Shown piece by piece: positions 1-7,290 of a stretch of 48,055 nucleotides of DNA. A program made the position numbers and the translations under genes. The first letter of the stretch is position 1, and every line of letters starts with the position of its first letter. The notes under the pieces are model-generated. The model did no database searches and was not told where the DNA came from. It saw only the letters and a program-made list of their open reading frames with translations. Where the stretch lies: positions 1-48,055 of the forward strand of contig UQOT01000005.1 of the NCBI GenBank assembly GCA_900542675.1, given 5' to 3'. The stretch comes from an uncultured Eubacteriales bacterium (GTDB lineage Bacteria; Bacillota; Clostridia; Monoglobales; Monoglobaceae).

Positions 1-3000
1 CGCCTACAAGGTTTTCTATTGTCGTATTCAGCGGATCTGTCGCCATAATTGTCTTTGCAAGCTTTCCGTCTACGTATACATTATACTTTATCGGCTCGTA
101 GCCCGCCTCCATTGTTACGGTTGACCACTCAACGTATACCGAGTTCTCTTTCGGGCTTGCATTCACTGTCTCTACCTGATCAGGCGCTCCTACCATTACC
201 GATACCGGAACCGATTTATTTCCCTCCTGTGCCAAAGTGTTCACCGCTGCTACTTCTATTGTTGCTATACCCGGCTCTACTAAGTTCAGCTCTGTCGGTA
301 AAGTTTCGTTCTGCGGGCGGAATACTGTCTCCTGTACTCCGTTTCTGTAGATCACAAAATTGCTTATATAGCTCTCCATCCCCGCATACTGTTCCATTGA
401 CCAGTCTATTGTTACCGTTCCGTACACATCCGCCGTTATCTTCACGTCCTTCGGCGGCGGCAATGTTCCCAGCATTATTGACTTTCCGTCTGACGATACT
501 CCGTTTGCCTTTACTGTTCCCGTTACCTCGTTGTACGCTATTACCGTTATGGTGTATCTCTTGCCGTTCTTAATTCGGTTATCGTTGATTGTATATGTCG
601 TCGTATCCGCAGACAGCATTCCTGTCAGGTTCATCTTATATGTATTATTTATATATACGTCATAACCCGTTATCGGACTTCCTCCGTCATCCTTCGGCGC
701 TGTCCAGCTTACTGTCAGCGGAACTGTTTCGCTGCTTCCTACTCCCGATACAAGCTCCGTAATTACCGGCTTACTCGGCTTTGAATAGGTCGTAAACTCT
801 GCCGTTCCCACTGCTCCTGCTCCTGCCGCAGTGTTCGCGCTTATTTCCACGATGTACTTGCTTCCCGCTTCTAAGCCATCAGCTTGTGCTGCCGTTCCGC
901 TTACTACCGGGTCTACTACCGCGCTCCATACAGCTTCTCCCTTTTCGACTTCTGTATACTCGCCCGTTTCGGTATTCTTTGTTCCTATCTTGTATGCCGA
1001 GATGTTATAGCTTTCTATCTGCGTTCCGCCATCACGAATCGGTCTCGACCACGTTATTTTCGCTGTCGCGGCTCCCGTTCCTGCCGCCGTTATATTTCTC
1101 GGCTCTGATGCTGTCGTTGCAGGCGTTACCGGCTTTTCTTCTTCATTTGACGGTCCTTCGCCGTTTGTATTTACTGCTGTTACTTTGACACTGTACTCCG
1201 AGCCATTCGCAAGCTCGCCTATTACTACCTCAAAATTATCAAGGTTATCCTGCGTCTTGTACTCCAATCTTTCCGCGCTTGTTCTGTAATCGGTTGTATA
1301 TATCTTGTATGTCGGGCTTCCGCCTTCTTCCTCCGGCTCAACCTCATCCCAATCTACATACATCATCGGCTCTTTCGCGTTGTTTAAGTAGATATTATAT
1401 CCGATTATCGCTTTTCCGCCGTCGCTCGTCGGCTTACTCCACTTTACCGTTATCTCCTCGTCCCCCATTACCGGCTCTTCTACCTTCGGTACTTCCGGCG
1501 CTCCGAACATAAATGTCTTTGCCTTCGACGGCGAGCCCTCTCCCGCGCTGTTTGAGCACGTTACTTTTACCGTATACTTTACTCCCTCTTTGAACTCATA
1601 CTGTGTATTTGTTATTGTCATTGAGGTTGACGCCGCGTCTGATGTGTCATACTTTGTCGTATTTCCCGTATCGTCAGATAAGTATACCGTATAGTGGTTA
1701 AGCTTGTTTCCGTTCGGATTTGACGCTGTCCACGTCAGGCTTATCTCGTCCTTGTCCGTTACAAGCTCCGTTATCTCCGGCACGCTCGGCGCTCCTACAT
1801 ACGTCTTTACTACGTCGCTGTCCTCGCTCTTGCCATAACGGTTATTCGCTACTACATACACGCTTATCGAGTCGCCGTTTAAGCAATTCGTTGCGCTATA
1901 TGTCATTTCTGTCTGTCCCGGCAGCAGTAAGTATTCCTCATACTCTCTGCCTTCTACGCTTATGTATACGTTATACTCCGTTATTGGGTTTCCGTTTCCG
2001 TTCGATTCGTCAAAGCTTATCTTTACCAGCTGGCCCGACTGTGACTCTGCCATTACATTTTCAGGCTTGCTCGGAAGTCCTGCCATCATTACCGATGATG
2101 CTGACTTTTCGCTCTCGCCGTACGCGTTCACCGCAGATACCGCTATCTCATACAGCTTTCCGTTGGTCAGTCCGCGCAGGAATGTCGCCTTTAAATTCTC
2201 GTCATCGCCCGCGTTGTAGCTTACAGGGCCCGAATATTCAGCCGCGCCTATCTCGCGGTAGTAGACGTTATATGACGTTACTTTGTCACCGCAGTTATCT
2301 GTATTTTCTGCACTCTCGATTGTCACTCCCGAGTTGCCTGTTGTCAGCTTGCCAAGCGTCGGTACTCCCGGTCTTTCTGCCGGTATCTGTATTACCGCTT
2401 CGCAGTACTCGCCTCCGTCCGCGCTTACTGCGTTTATTGCGCAGACCTTAAACTCGTACTCTATTCCCTGCGTCAAGCCGTCTATTATTGTCGTCTTTTC
2501 CGTTATGTCTCTCTTATACTGCCACTCGTTTGAGCCGTCCTCTGTCTTTTCTCTGTACGCAGCTATATATCCCGTAATCGGTGTTCCGCCTGTAAATTCC
2601 GGGTCAACCCACTTGAGACTTACCGAGTTCTTGCTCTCAGCTTTGGTTTCTACATTCGTCGGCGCATCCGGATTTGTCCACGTCTGCGCGTCTGTCTTTG
2701 CCGATACCGTTCCACCCGCGCTGTTTATCGGCTGAACCGTGAAGTAGTAGTGCGTGTTCGGGTTCAAATCCGATATCATCGTTCCGTATATGTGCTCGGA
2801 ATCTGCCAAATCCTCTGCCGTTACTGTTATTGTTACATCTTCTTTAACGGAATTTGTGCAGTCTTTATCGTCAAACGTCTTTACTATGTAATTCTTTATC
2901 GTATCTCCGCCGTCGTTCTCGGGCGCTTTCCACGTCAGACCTATCGACATATCCGCGTTAACCTCTGCAGAAAAATCCCTCGGCGCTCCCGGCTCTCTAT

Positions 3001-4837
3001 ACGGTCTCGCTGTCGCTGAATTTGACGCCGTACTCGTGCCGCCGTTCTTGTTCGACGCGTAAATTACATACTCATACGTTGTTCCGTTTACCGCCGTTGT
3101 ATCTACGTACTTGTTTGTCGGCGTCGTCGCCTTTTTAAGCGTTGCTATTGTGGTATACGAATCCTCGTCTTCTGCCTTTCGTGCGATTGTATACTCCTCT
3201 ATCGGCTCTCCTCCCGTATTCGCCGGATCCGTCCACGTCAGCGTTACCTTGCTGTCCTCTCCGTCCTTTGCACTCAGCTTCGGCGCATCAGGCGGCACTG
3301 CATTTACTATAACGTGTACGTAACTTGGCAGTTCGGATGCATTGTATTTGTCTGTACCTGCGGACTTGGCATATATGTATGTATCGCCCACACCTTTTAT
3401 CGTTACCTGTCCGCTGCTGTCTACCGTTACAACGTTTTCATCCTCCGATATATATGTAAGTTTTCCATCGGAATTTGTACTAATACCTGTCTCAAACGCC
3501 GCATCGCTATACTTTTTCGTGATTTCGTTTCTCTTTACTGTCCACTCAGGCGTTCCTTTACCGACTGTTACGTTTATCGTCATTGTCGGTCTGCCTGCAT
3601 ATCCGCTCGGCGGTGCAGGCGCTGTAACTGTTATCGTTGCAGTTCCGGCTTTTAACACGCTGAAGGTTCCATTTGAATTTGACAACTTCACTACTGATTC
3701 ATCGCTGCTTGCATATGTCAGCTGCGAACCGCTGTAACCCGAATTGGTGTGCGCATCAAGTGTGAATGTTAATCCGTCTTTATATGTTAAGTTGTATTCC
3801 TCCGTGCCTGATAATCGTTGTTGAGGCAATAACGCACCGCGCGGCGCCGTATTCTCCGCCTGTGTTGGATCATACACAAAATCACTATGCCAGTTTGGAA
3901 CATTAAATTCTGATAATGATATCGTTTTAATCTCGCCAGTCAGAGAGAATGAAGTGTTTGACGCTCGCCAATAATTTGCAGTACTATCATCAGTTACGTA
4001 AAAATTATTGGCAGTAACTGCTAGCCAAGCCACATCAATAATCCTTGTGCTATTTACTGCTGAAGCAGTGATCACAACATTGTTAGTCGTCAAGCTGCCA
4101 TTATACCCCTGTCCTGCAATAATACCAAAATATCTCCAGTCACTTGATTTTGCTTTCAACTCTCCGTTAATAACAGCATTTTCTAATTTATTGTTTTCGC
4201 CGTGTAGTAAGCCTACAAACAAACCATTATATGTCGATGAAACACTACCTTCCACTTTTCCTTCAATATATAAATCATGTGCAAAAATATCATAAACATC
4301 ACCTCCTAAAATACCTACTGAAGCCCAAGCACTAATTCCGCTGTTTGTCACATAAGCATTCAATATGCGAAGATTACAGATTTCTGCCCCTTGAATACGA
4401 GCAAATAAAGCCCTATTCGGACCTTCATTGCAATACAAGTTACTAATCGAATGACCATCGCCGTCAAATACACCTTGAAAAAAGTAAGTTTGCGGTGCCA
4501 CCCAAGGATTTGATTCACCACCCATGTCTATGTCAGTGTTTAATCTAAAGTGCATTCCAGAAGTTGAGGCACCGGTTTCAATATATGCCTTAAGATTATT
4601 CATATCATTTCTTGAAGAAATTATATAGGGACTTGCGCTTGTTCCTTCACCATATAGATCAGGCGCCGCATAAACATTTGTGCCCATAAATTCAGGCAAC
4701 ACAAAGAGTGACATTACAAGAGTAAATGCCACCAACAAACACGTTATCCTGCAAAACGAAGGGCGTTTAGTTAAAACACCCCCCCCGTTTACGAATTTTC
4801 GTTCATAACGGGTGTTTTTTCTAATTCTAAGCATCAT
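1..4837 (-). CDS. Giant secreted fibronectin type III adhesin-like protein, 3' end outside window
   Basis: The frame is open from the ATG at 4837 to the window edge (1612 codons visible), so the C-terminus and any wall anchor are not seen. The start is chosen because AAGGGGG lies seven bases upstream; a second ATG follows directly. Residues 1-58 form a long signal peptide: a basic stretch of about 30 residues, a hydrophobic core near 31-50 and a VYAA cleavage site. Residues about 60-320 carry the FxGxFDGxGHxIxNL pattern (near 112-131) of GLUG-type beta-repeat adhesins. About 346-412 and 425-509 look like two bacterial Ig-like (BIG2) domains. From about 515 to the edge there are roughly eleven fibronectin III domains, recognisable by the recurring W..P...GG..I..Y pattern. 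Likely role: extracellular adhesion or polysaccharide contact (inference). A G8 tract in codons 18-20 could make expression phase-variable. Confidence 0.85.
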   Translation of the reverse strand, partial: MMLRIRKNTRYERKFVNGGGVLTKRPSFCRITCLLVAFTLVMSLFVLPEFMGTNVYAAPDLYGEGTSASPYIISSRNDMNNLKAYIETGASTSGMHFRLNTDIDMGGESNPWVAPQTYFFQGVFDGDGHSISNLYCNEGPNRALFARIQGAEICNLRILNAYVTNSGISAWASVGILGGDVYDIFAHDLYIEGKVEGSVSSTYNGLFVGLLHGENNKLENAVINGELKAKSSDWRYFGIIAGQGYNGSLTTNNVVITASAVNSTRIIDVAWLAVTANNFYVTDDSTANYWRASNTSFSLTGEIKTISLSEFNVPNWHSDFVYDPTQAENTAPRGALLPQQRLSGTEEYNLTYKDGLTFTLDAHTNSGYSGSQLTYASSDESVVKLSNSNGTFSVLKAGTATITVTAPAPPSGYAGRPTMTINVTVGKGTPEWTVKRNEITKKYSDAAFETGISTNSDGKLTYISEDENVVTVDSSGQVTIKGVGDTYIYAKSAGTDKYNASELPSYVHVIVNAVPPDAPKLSAKDGEDSKVTLTWTDPANTGGEPIEEYTIARKAEDEDSYTTIATLKKATTPTNKYVDTTAVNGTTYEYVIYASNKNGGTSTASNSATARPYREPGAPRDFSAEVNADMSIGLTWKAPENDGGDTIKNYIVKTFDDKDCTNSVKEDVTITVTAEDLADSEHIYGTMISDLNPNTHYYFTVQPINSAGGTVSAKTDAQTWTNPDAPTNVETKAESKNSVSLKWVDPEFTGGTPITGYIAAYREKTEDGSNEWQYKRDITEKTTIIDGLTQGIEYEFKVCAINAVSADGGEYCEAVIQIPAERPGVPTLGKLTTGNSGVTIESAENTDNCGDKVTSYNVYYREIGAAEYSGPVSYNAGDDENLKATFLRGLTNGKLYEIAVSAVNAYGESEKSASSVMMAGLPSKPENVMAESQSGQLVKISFDESNGNGNPITEYNVYISVEGREYEEYLLLPGQTEMTYSATNCLNGDSISVYVVANNRYGKSEDSDVVKTYVGAPSVPEITELVTDKDEISLTWTASNPNGNKLNHYTVYLSDDTGNTTKYDTSDAASTSMTITNTQYEFKEGVKYTVKVTCSNSAGEGSPSKAKTFMFGAPEVPKVEEPVMGDEEITVKWSKPTSDGGKAIIGYNIYLNNAKEPMMYVDWDEVEPEEEGGSPTYKIYTTDYRTSAERLEYKTQDNLDNFEVVIGELANGSEYSVKVTAVNTNGEGPSNEEEKPVTPATTASEPRNITAAGTGAATAKITWSRPIRDGGTQIESYNISAYKIGTKNTETGEYTEVEKGEAVWSAVVDPVVSGTAAQADGLEAGSKYIVEISANTAAGAGAVGTAEFTTYSKPSKPVITELVSGVGSSETVPLTVSWTAPKDDGGSPITGYDVYINNTYKMNLTGMLSADTTTYTINDNRIKNGKRYTITVIAYNEVTGTVKANGVSSDGKSIMLGTLPPPKDVKITADVYGTVTIDWSMEQYAGMESYISNFVIYRNGVQETVFRPQNETLPTELNLVEPGIATIEVAAVNTLAQEGNKSVPVSVMVGAPDQVETVNASPKENSVYVEWSTVTMEAGYEPIKYNVYVDGKLAKTIMATDPLNTTIENLVG
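4773..4818. repeat. Interrupted inverted repeat containing a C8/G8 tract
   Basis: On the plus strand the left arm is AAAACACC(CCCCCC)GTT (4773-4789, eight C at 4779-4786) and the right arm is AACGGGTGTTTT (4807-4818). The arms match over 12 bp apart from five extra C in the left arm, and the loop holds a second small repeat (ACGAA/TTCGT). In the mRNA this folds 6-20 codons after the start. It could be a slippage site, an attenuator-like hairpin, or both; the function is inferred. Confidence 0.75.
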
Positions 4838-4939
4838 AAAAATTCCCCCTTCTTAGAAATAGACCGTATTAAATTGTTATGATATGATATTCACGACCAA
4901 ACGTAAATCCGTGAACATCCGCCAAATTATCATAGCAGT

Positions 4940-4968
4940 ATTATAAACCCCTCCCGCCAAAAAGTCAA
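4940..4968 (-). promoter_or_regulatory. Sigma-A promoter of the FN3 protein gene
   Basis: On the minus strand TTGACT (4963-4968) and TATAAT (4940-4945) are separated by exactly 17 bp. Transcription would start near 4933, leaving a leader of about 96 nt that contains a TTCACG/CGTGAA hairpin (4890-4915). The TTGACT hexamer is shared with three other surface-protein promoters in this window. Confidence 0.85.
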
Positions 4969-4995
4969 TAGAATTTTCACAGTTTACTTAAGAAA

Positions 4996-5042
4996 TGTTA
5001 CAAATTTGTTACAAACTGACAAACTTTAAATTTCGAGTTTGT
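4996..5042. promoter_or_regulatory. Direct and inverted repeats upstream of the FN3 gene promoter
   Basis: TGTTACAAA occurs twice, at 4996-5004 and 5007-5015 (11 bp apart, one helical turn), followed by an inverted repeat ACAAACT/AGTTTGT (5019-5025 and 5036-5042). They sit about 28-75 bp upstream of the -35 box, where activator sites are usual. Regulator unknown. The rest of 4969-5123 is AT-rich and I see no gene in it. Confidence 0.35.
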
Positions 5043-5123
5043 ATAACATTTCATAGCATATTAATATTTTTGGTAATAAAAAACGTACAAAACGTTCTTT
5101 CAGACTGTCGATAAAGATATATT

Positions 5124-5163
5124 TTAAAGAAAAACACTGATAATCCTAAAGACTATCAGTGTT
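5124..5163 (-). terminator. Intrinsic terminator of the tRNA operon
   Basis: Arms AACACTGATA (5133-5142) and TATCAGTGTT (5154-5163) form a perfect 10-bp stem with an 11-nt loop. On the minus strand it is followed by TTTTTCTTT. It lies 15 bases beyond the 3' end of tRNA-Lys. Confidence 0.85.
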
Positions 5164-5178
5164 CGCCTATAAAGTCAC

Positions 5179-5254
5179 TGGTGACCCATCGGGGAGTCGA
5201 ACCCCGGACACCTTGATTAAAAGTCAAGTGCTCTGCCAACTGAGCTAATGGGTC
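5179..5254 (-). tRNA. tRNA-Lys (anticodon TTT)
   Basis: Full cloverleaf with acceptor stem GACCCAT/ATGGGTC, anticodon stem CTTGA/TCAAG around loop CTTTTAA, and T arm with GGTTCGACT. Discriminator A and the CCA end are encoded. Last gene of a five-tRNA operon. Confidence 0.97.
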
Positions 5255-5277
5255 ATTTGGCTGCTATTTTAAAATTT

Positions 5278-5352
5278 TGGCTGGGCCGGCAGGATTCGAA
5301 CCTACGAATGCAGCAGTCAAAGTGCTGTGTCTTACCGCTTGACGACGGCCCA
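5278..5352 (-). tRNA. tRNA-Gln (anticodon TTG)
   Basis: Acceptor stem TGGGCCG/CGGCCCA, anticodon stem CAGCA/TGCTG around loop CTTTGAC, T loop TTCGAAT. CCA is encoded. The 5' U at position 1 is usual for bacterial tRNA-Gln. Confidence 0.97.
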
Positions 5353-5382
5353 TTATCCTGACGCAGTTTGTTATAGTATAAA

Positions 5383-5460
5383 TGGGGTGGGTAAAGGGAA
5401 TTGAACCCTTGGCCTCCAGAGCCACAATCTGGCGCTCTAGCCAACTGAGCTATACCCACC
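5383..5460 (-). tRNA. tRNA-His (anticodon GTG)
   Basis: Anticodon stem CCAGA/TCTGG around loop TTGTGGC. The extra 5' G (G-1) is encoded and pairs with C73, the identity mark of tRNA-His; coordinates include G-1 and the encoded CCA. Confidence 0.97.
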
Positions 5461-5471
5461 AAATAAAAAAA

Positions 5472-5548
<77 letters not shown>

Positions 5549-5555
5549 ATAAATT

Positions 5556-5587
5556 ATTATAACCGCCGCTCAGACGGCGGTTATAAT
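5556..5587. repeat. Perfect 13-bp hairpin between tRNA-Gly and tRNA-Arg
   Basis: ATTATAACCGCCG (5556-5568) and its exact complement (5575-5587) flank a six-base loop and fill the whole spacer. There is no clean U tract on the minus strand, so it is more likely a processing or partial attenuation hairpin than a full terminator (inference). Confidence 0.7.
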
Positions 5588-5588
5588 T

Positions 5589-5662
5589 TGGAGCGGGTGA
5601 TGGGAATCGAACCCACGCAATCAGCTTGGAAGGCTGAGATTCTACCATTGAACTACACCCGC
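5589..5662 (-). tRNA. tRNA-Gly (anticodon TCC)
   Basis: Acceptor stem GCGGGTG/CACCCGC, anticodon stem TCAGC/GCTGA around loop CTTCCAA, CCA encoded. First gene of the tRNA operon; the 5' end lies about 18 bases downstream of the -10 box. Confidence 0.97.
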
Positions 5663-5679
5663 AGATTTGCGACTTATAT

Positions 5680-5708
5680 ATTATATCAACTCTACCTGTT
5701 TTTGTCAA
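5680..5708 (-). promoter_or_regulatory. Promoter of the tRNA operon
   Basis: Perfect consensus on the minus strand: TTGACA (5703-5708), 17-bp spacer, TATAAT (5680-5685). An A/T tract lies directly upstream and may act as an UP-like element. Bases 5709-5840 hold only AT-rich sequence with no gene that I can see. Confidence 0.93.
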
Positions 5709-5840
5709 GGATTTTTTTAAAAAAACTATTATATTTTTTATTTATATTATAAATTTAAAATAAAATATGTACAAAATAATCTGCTTAATACGAAAAACAC
5801 TTTTCATAAATATATTATTAGTAATAATTTAGTGTATATT

Positions 5841-5884
5841 AAAACCGAAACACCATCTCTAATTTAAGATGGTGTTTTGGTTTT
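5841..5884 (-). terminator. Terminator of the toxin-antitoxin operon
   Basis: An 18-bp stem with one mismatch: AAAACCGAAACACCATCT (5841-5858) against 5867-5884, with an eight-base loop. On the minus strand it ends in GGTTTTAAT, three bases after the stop codon of the P-loop kinase gene. Confidence 0.85.
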
Positions 5885-5886
5885 AA

Positions 5887-6465
5887 TTAACATATATAGC
5901 TTCCTGCACAAAGATCTTTAAGCATTTCAACAGACCATAAGGAGTTCGGGAAAATTTTCAAATCACCGTATTGCAGAGATAGTATCATTTGAGGTTCGCC
6001 CTCTGTGCGTTCAAGCGAGTTGTCATAGACATAGCACTCATCACATATGTTTAACAACTTGGGAAACAGTCTCATAGCGCGGCGATAGCGACTAACCACT
6101 TTATCAACCGGCACACTGTGACCTCCGTTTTGCACACGTGACAAAACTCGAGAAATATTAATTTGGGCGTCTTTAGTCAGTACGTATATACAGACCACTG
6201 TATAACCTAAATTTTTAGCTCTCTCCATAAGATTAATATTGCGGGTTGTAGAGAGTACAGTTTCAAACGTAAAGTTTTTATGTTCTGAGAGCAATTTTTC
6301 GCGGGTTGCTTCAGCGATTTTTGCAGCTTCAAGCGAATCACACTGACATTCTTTCTGTATCTCATCGGCATTAACATAATCGCCTATAACAGGATAGCAA
6401 GAGGTTATTGTGCTTTTACCTGAGCCGTTTGGTCCGGCGAATACCAACAGAATTGAGGGGGGCAT
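5887..6465 (-). CDS. Zeta-toxin-like P-loop kinase (putative toxin)
   Basis: 192 residues. A Walker A motif GPNGSGKST sits at the N-terminus after a beta strand (ILLVFAGPNG), followed by NADEI and FETVLST, the arrangement of zeta/PezT-type kinases and related small P-loop ATPases. Zeta toxins phosphorylate UDP-N-acetylglucosamine and block peptidoglycan synthesis; whether this protein does so cannot be read from the sequence. It starts six bases after the stop of a RelB/DinJ-type antitoxin gene and shares its promoter and terminator, so it is the likely toxin of a type II pair. Known zeta toxins are usually partnered by epsilon or PezA, so the partner here is unusual. The alternative is a housekeeping small-molecule kinase, but the antitoxin gene argues against that. 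Confidence 0.75.
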   Translation of the reverse strand: MPPSILLVFAGPNGSGKSTITSCYPVIGDYVNADEIQKECQCDSLEAAKIAEATREKLLSEHKNFTFETVLSTTRNINLMERAKNLGYTVVCIYVLTKDAQINISRVLSRVQNGGHSVPVDKVVSRYRRAMRLFPKLLNICDECYVYDNSLERTEGEPQMILSLQYGDLKIFPNSLWSVEMLKDLCAGSYIC

Positions 6466-6471
6466 AATAAA

Positions 6472-6774
6472 TCATTCCTTTCTTACAACGGTAACTAATT
6501 CATTTGTATGCGGATTAACATAACTAAACTTTTTCGGCAGTCCGTCATTATCCGGGTCTAAAATAGCATTTTTTACGGCTTGATTCAACTCGTTAACATC
6601 TATAATTGTTGTTTTCTGTTTGGGCACGTTTACATCAAATGGAAATCCATTGTTAGCAACAAAACGTTTTATAAATACATTTATAGCAGTACTTAATGGA
6701 ATCCCTATTTCATTGGCTATTCTTTCTGCTTTCTGTTTTGTTTCATCTTCAATTCTGGTTGAAATTGTTGCCAT
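6472..6774 (-). CDS. RelB/DinJ-family antitoxin
   Basis: 100 residues. The start at MATISTRIE is preferred over an in-frame ATG 51 bases upstream because AGGAGGAG lies just before it. The N-terminus (TISTRIEDETKQKAERIANEIGI and SLSTAINVFIKR-like spacing) is the ribbon-helix-helix DNA-binding and dimerisation region of RelB/DinJ antitoxins; residues from about 55 on form the toxin-binding tail. By family precedent it neutralises the downstream protein and represses its own promoter. The short ACAAATGCATACAAAT segment inside the promoter spacer is a possible operator. First gene of a two-gene operon. Confidence 0.85.
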   Translation of the reverse strand: MATISTRIEDETKQKAERIANEIGIPLSTAINVFIKRFVANNGFPFDVNVPKQKTTIIDVNELNQAVKNAILDPDNDGLPKKFSYVNPHTNELVTVVRKE

Positions 6775-6847
6775 AAATTCTCCTCCTAAGATATGCTCTG
6801 TAAGCCATCCCTCCCTCTCGAGCATATATTTGATAACTTCTGACTAT

Positions 6848-6876
6848 ATTATATATCATTTGTATGCATTTGTCAA
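6848..6876 (-). promoter_or_regulatory. Promoter of the toxin-antitoxin operon
   Basis: Perfect TTGACA (6871-6876), 17-bp spacer and TATAAT (6848-6853) on the minus strand. The spacer holds a repeated ACAAAT around ATGCAT, a plausible antitoxin operator. Bases 6877-7057 are AT-rich with no visible gene. Confidence 0.9.
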
Positions 6877-7057
6877 CAATAAAATGCACATTAAATACAA
6901 TTTATATAATATGTATTACAATATCGCGATTTGTTTATAAAAAAGCTTTTATAAATGACGAATTGCCAAGCTTTGCAGGTATTATGTTAATTAGGTAATA
7001 TTATTTTAGTGTTATTTTGATCATATAAAAGGCTTTGTATACTGAATTAAATGACTT

Positions 7058-7210
7058 TTGCAAAAAAGGCGAACGGGCGGATGGTATCCGCCCCTACGGT
7101 GTGGGGGGCGTGTGGGACAAGGAAAATATTATGGCAATTATGCAAAGGGGCACGTGTGTTGGGAACGACGACCGTGGCCGGACACGCCCGTAGGGGCGCC
7201 TTTTTGCGGC
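7058..7210. mobile_element. MITE-like intergenic repeat, about 150 bp
   Basis: Imperfect terminal inverted repeats (TTGCAAAAAAGGCG at 7059-7072 against GGCGCCTTTTTGCGG at 7196-7210) enclose GC-rich sequence. A subterminal pair CCCCTACGG (7091-7099) and CCGTAGGGG (7188-7196) and a hairpin GGGCGGAT/ATCCGCCC (7075-7093) strengthen this. The base composition differs sharply from the AT-rich flanks. Bases 7188-7206 recur in inverted orientation at 14388-14406. It holds no transposase. I read it as a non-autonomous element or dispersed palindromic repeat. Confidence 0.55.
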
Positions 7211-7230
7211 AATTCTTAATGCAAGATATA

Positions 7231-7265
7231 AAAAATCCCCCGACCAAAATGGTCGGAGGATTTTT
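7231..7265 (-). terminator. Terminator of the 2263-residue SLH protein gene
   Basis: AAAAATCC-C-CCGACC (7231-7245) pairs with GGTCGG-A-GGATTTTT (7251-7265) around an AAAAT loop, with a U tract on the minus strand. It is 25 bases past the stop codon and is symmetrical enough to work in both directions. Confidence 0.9.
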
Positions 7266-7290
7266 AATTTAAGAAGAGTTTTCTTAAATA

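Noticed and set aside
49..3737. Many plus-strand open frames opposite the FN3 protein gene
   Set aside because: They have Ser/Leu/Arg-rich compositions without domains, no ribosome sites, and are mirrored by a continuous minus-strand frame with recognisable FN3 domains.
4837..4940. Riboswitch in the leader of the FN3 gene
   Set aside because: Only one weak stem is present and no known riboswitch core could be recognised.
6775..6825. N-terminal extension of the antitoxin
   Set aside because: The upstream ATG lacks a ribosome site, while the inner ATG has AGGAGGAG and the family start.
7051..7272. Overlapping open frames inside the MITE-like repeat
   Set aside because: They arise from palindromic repeat sequence and terminator; there are no ribosome sites or domains.
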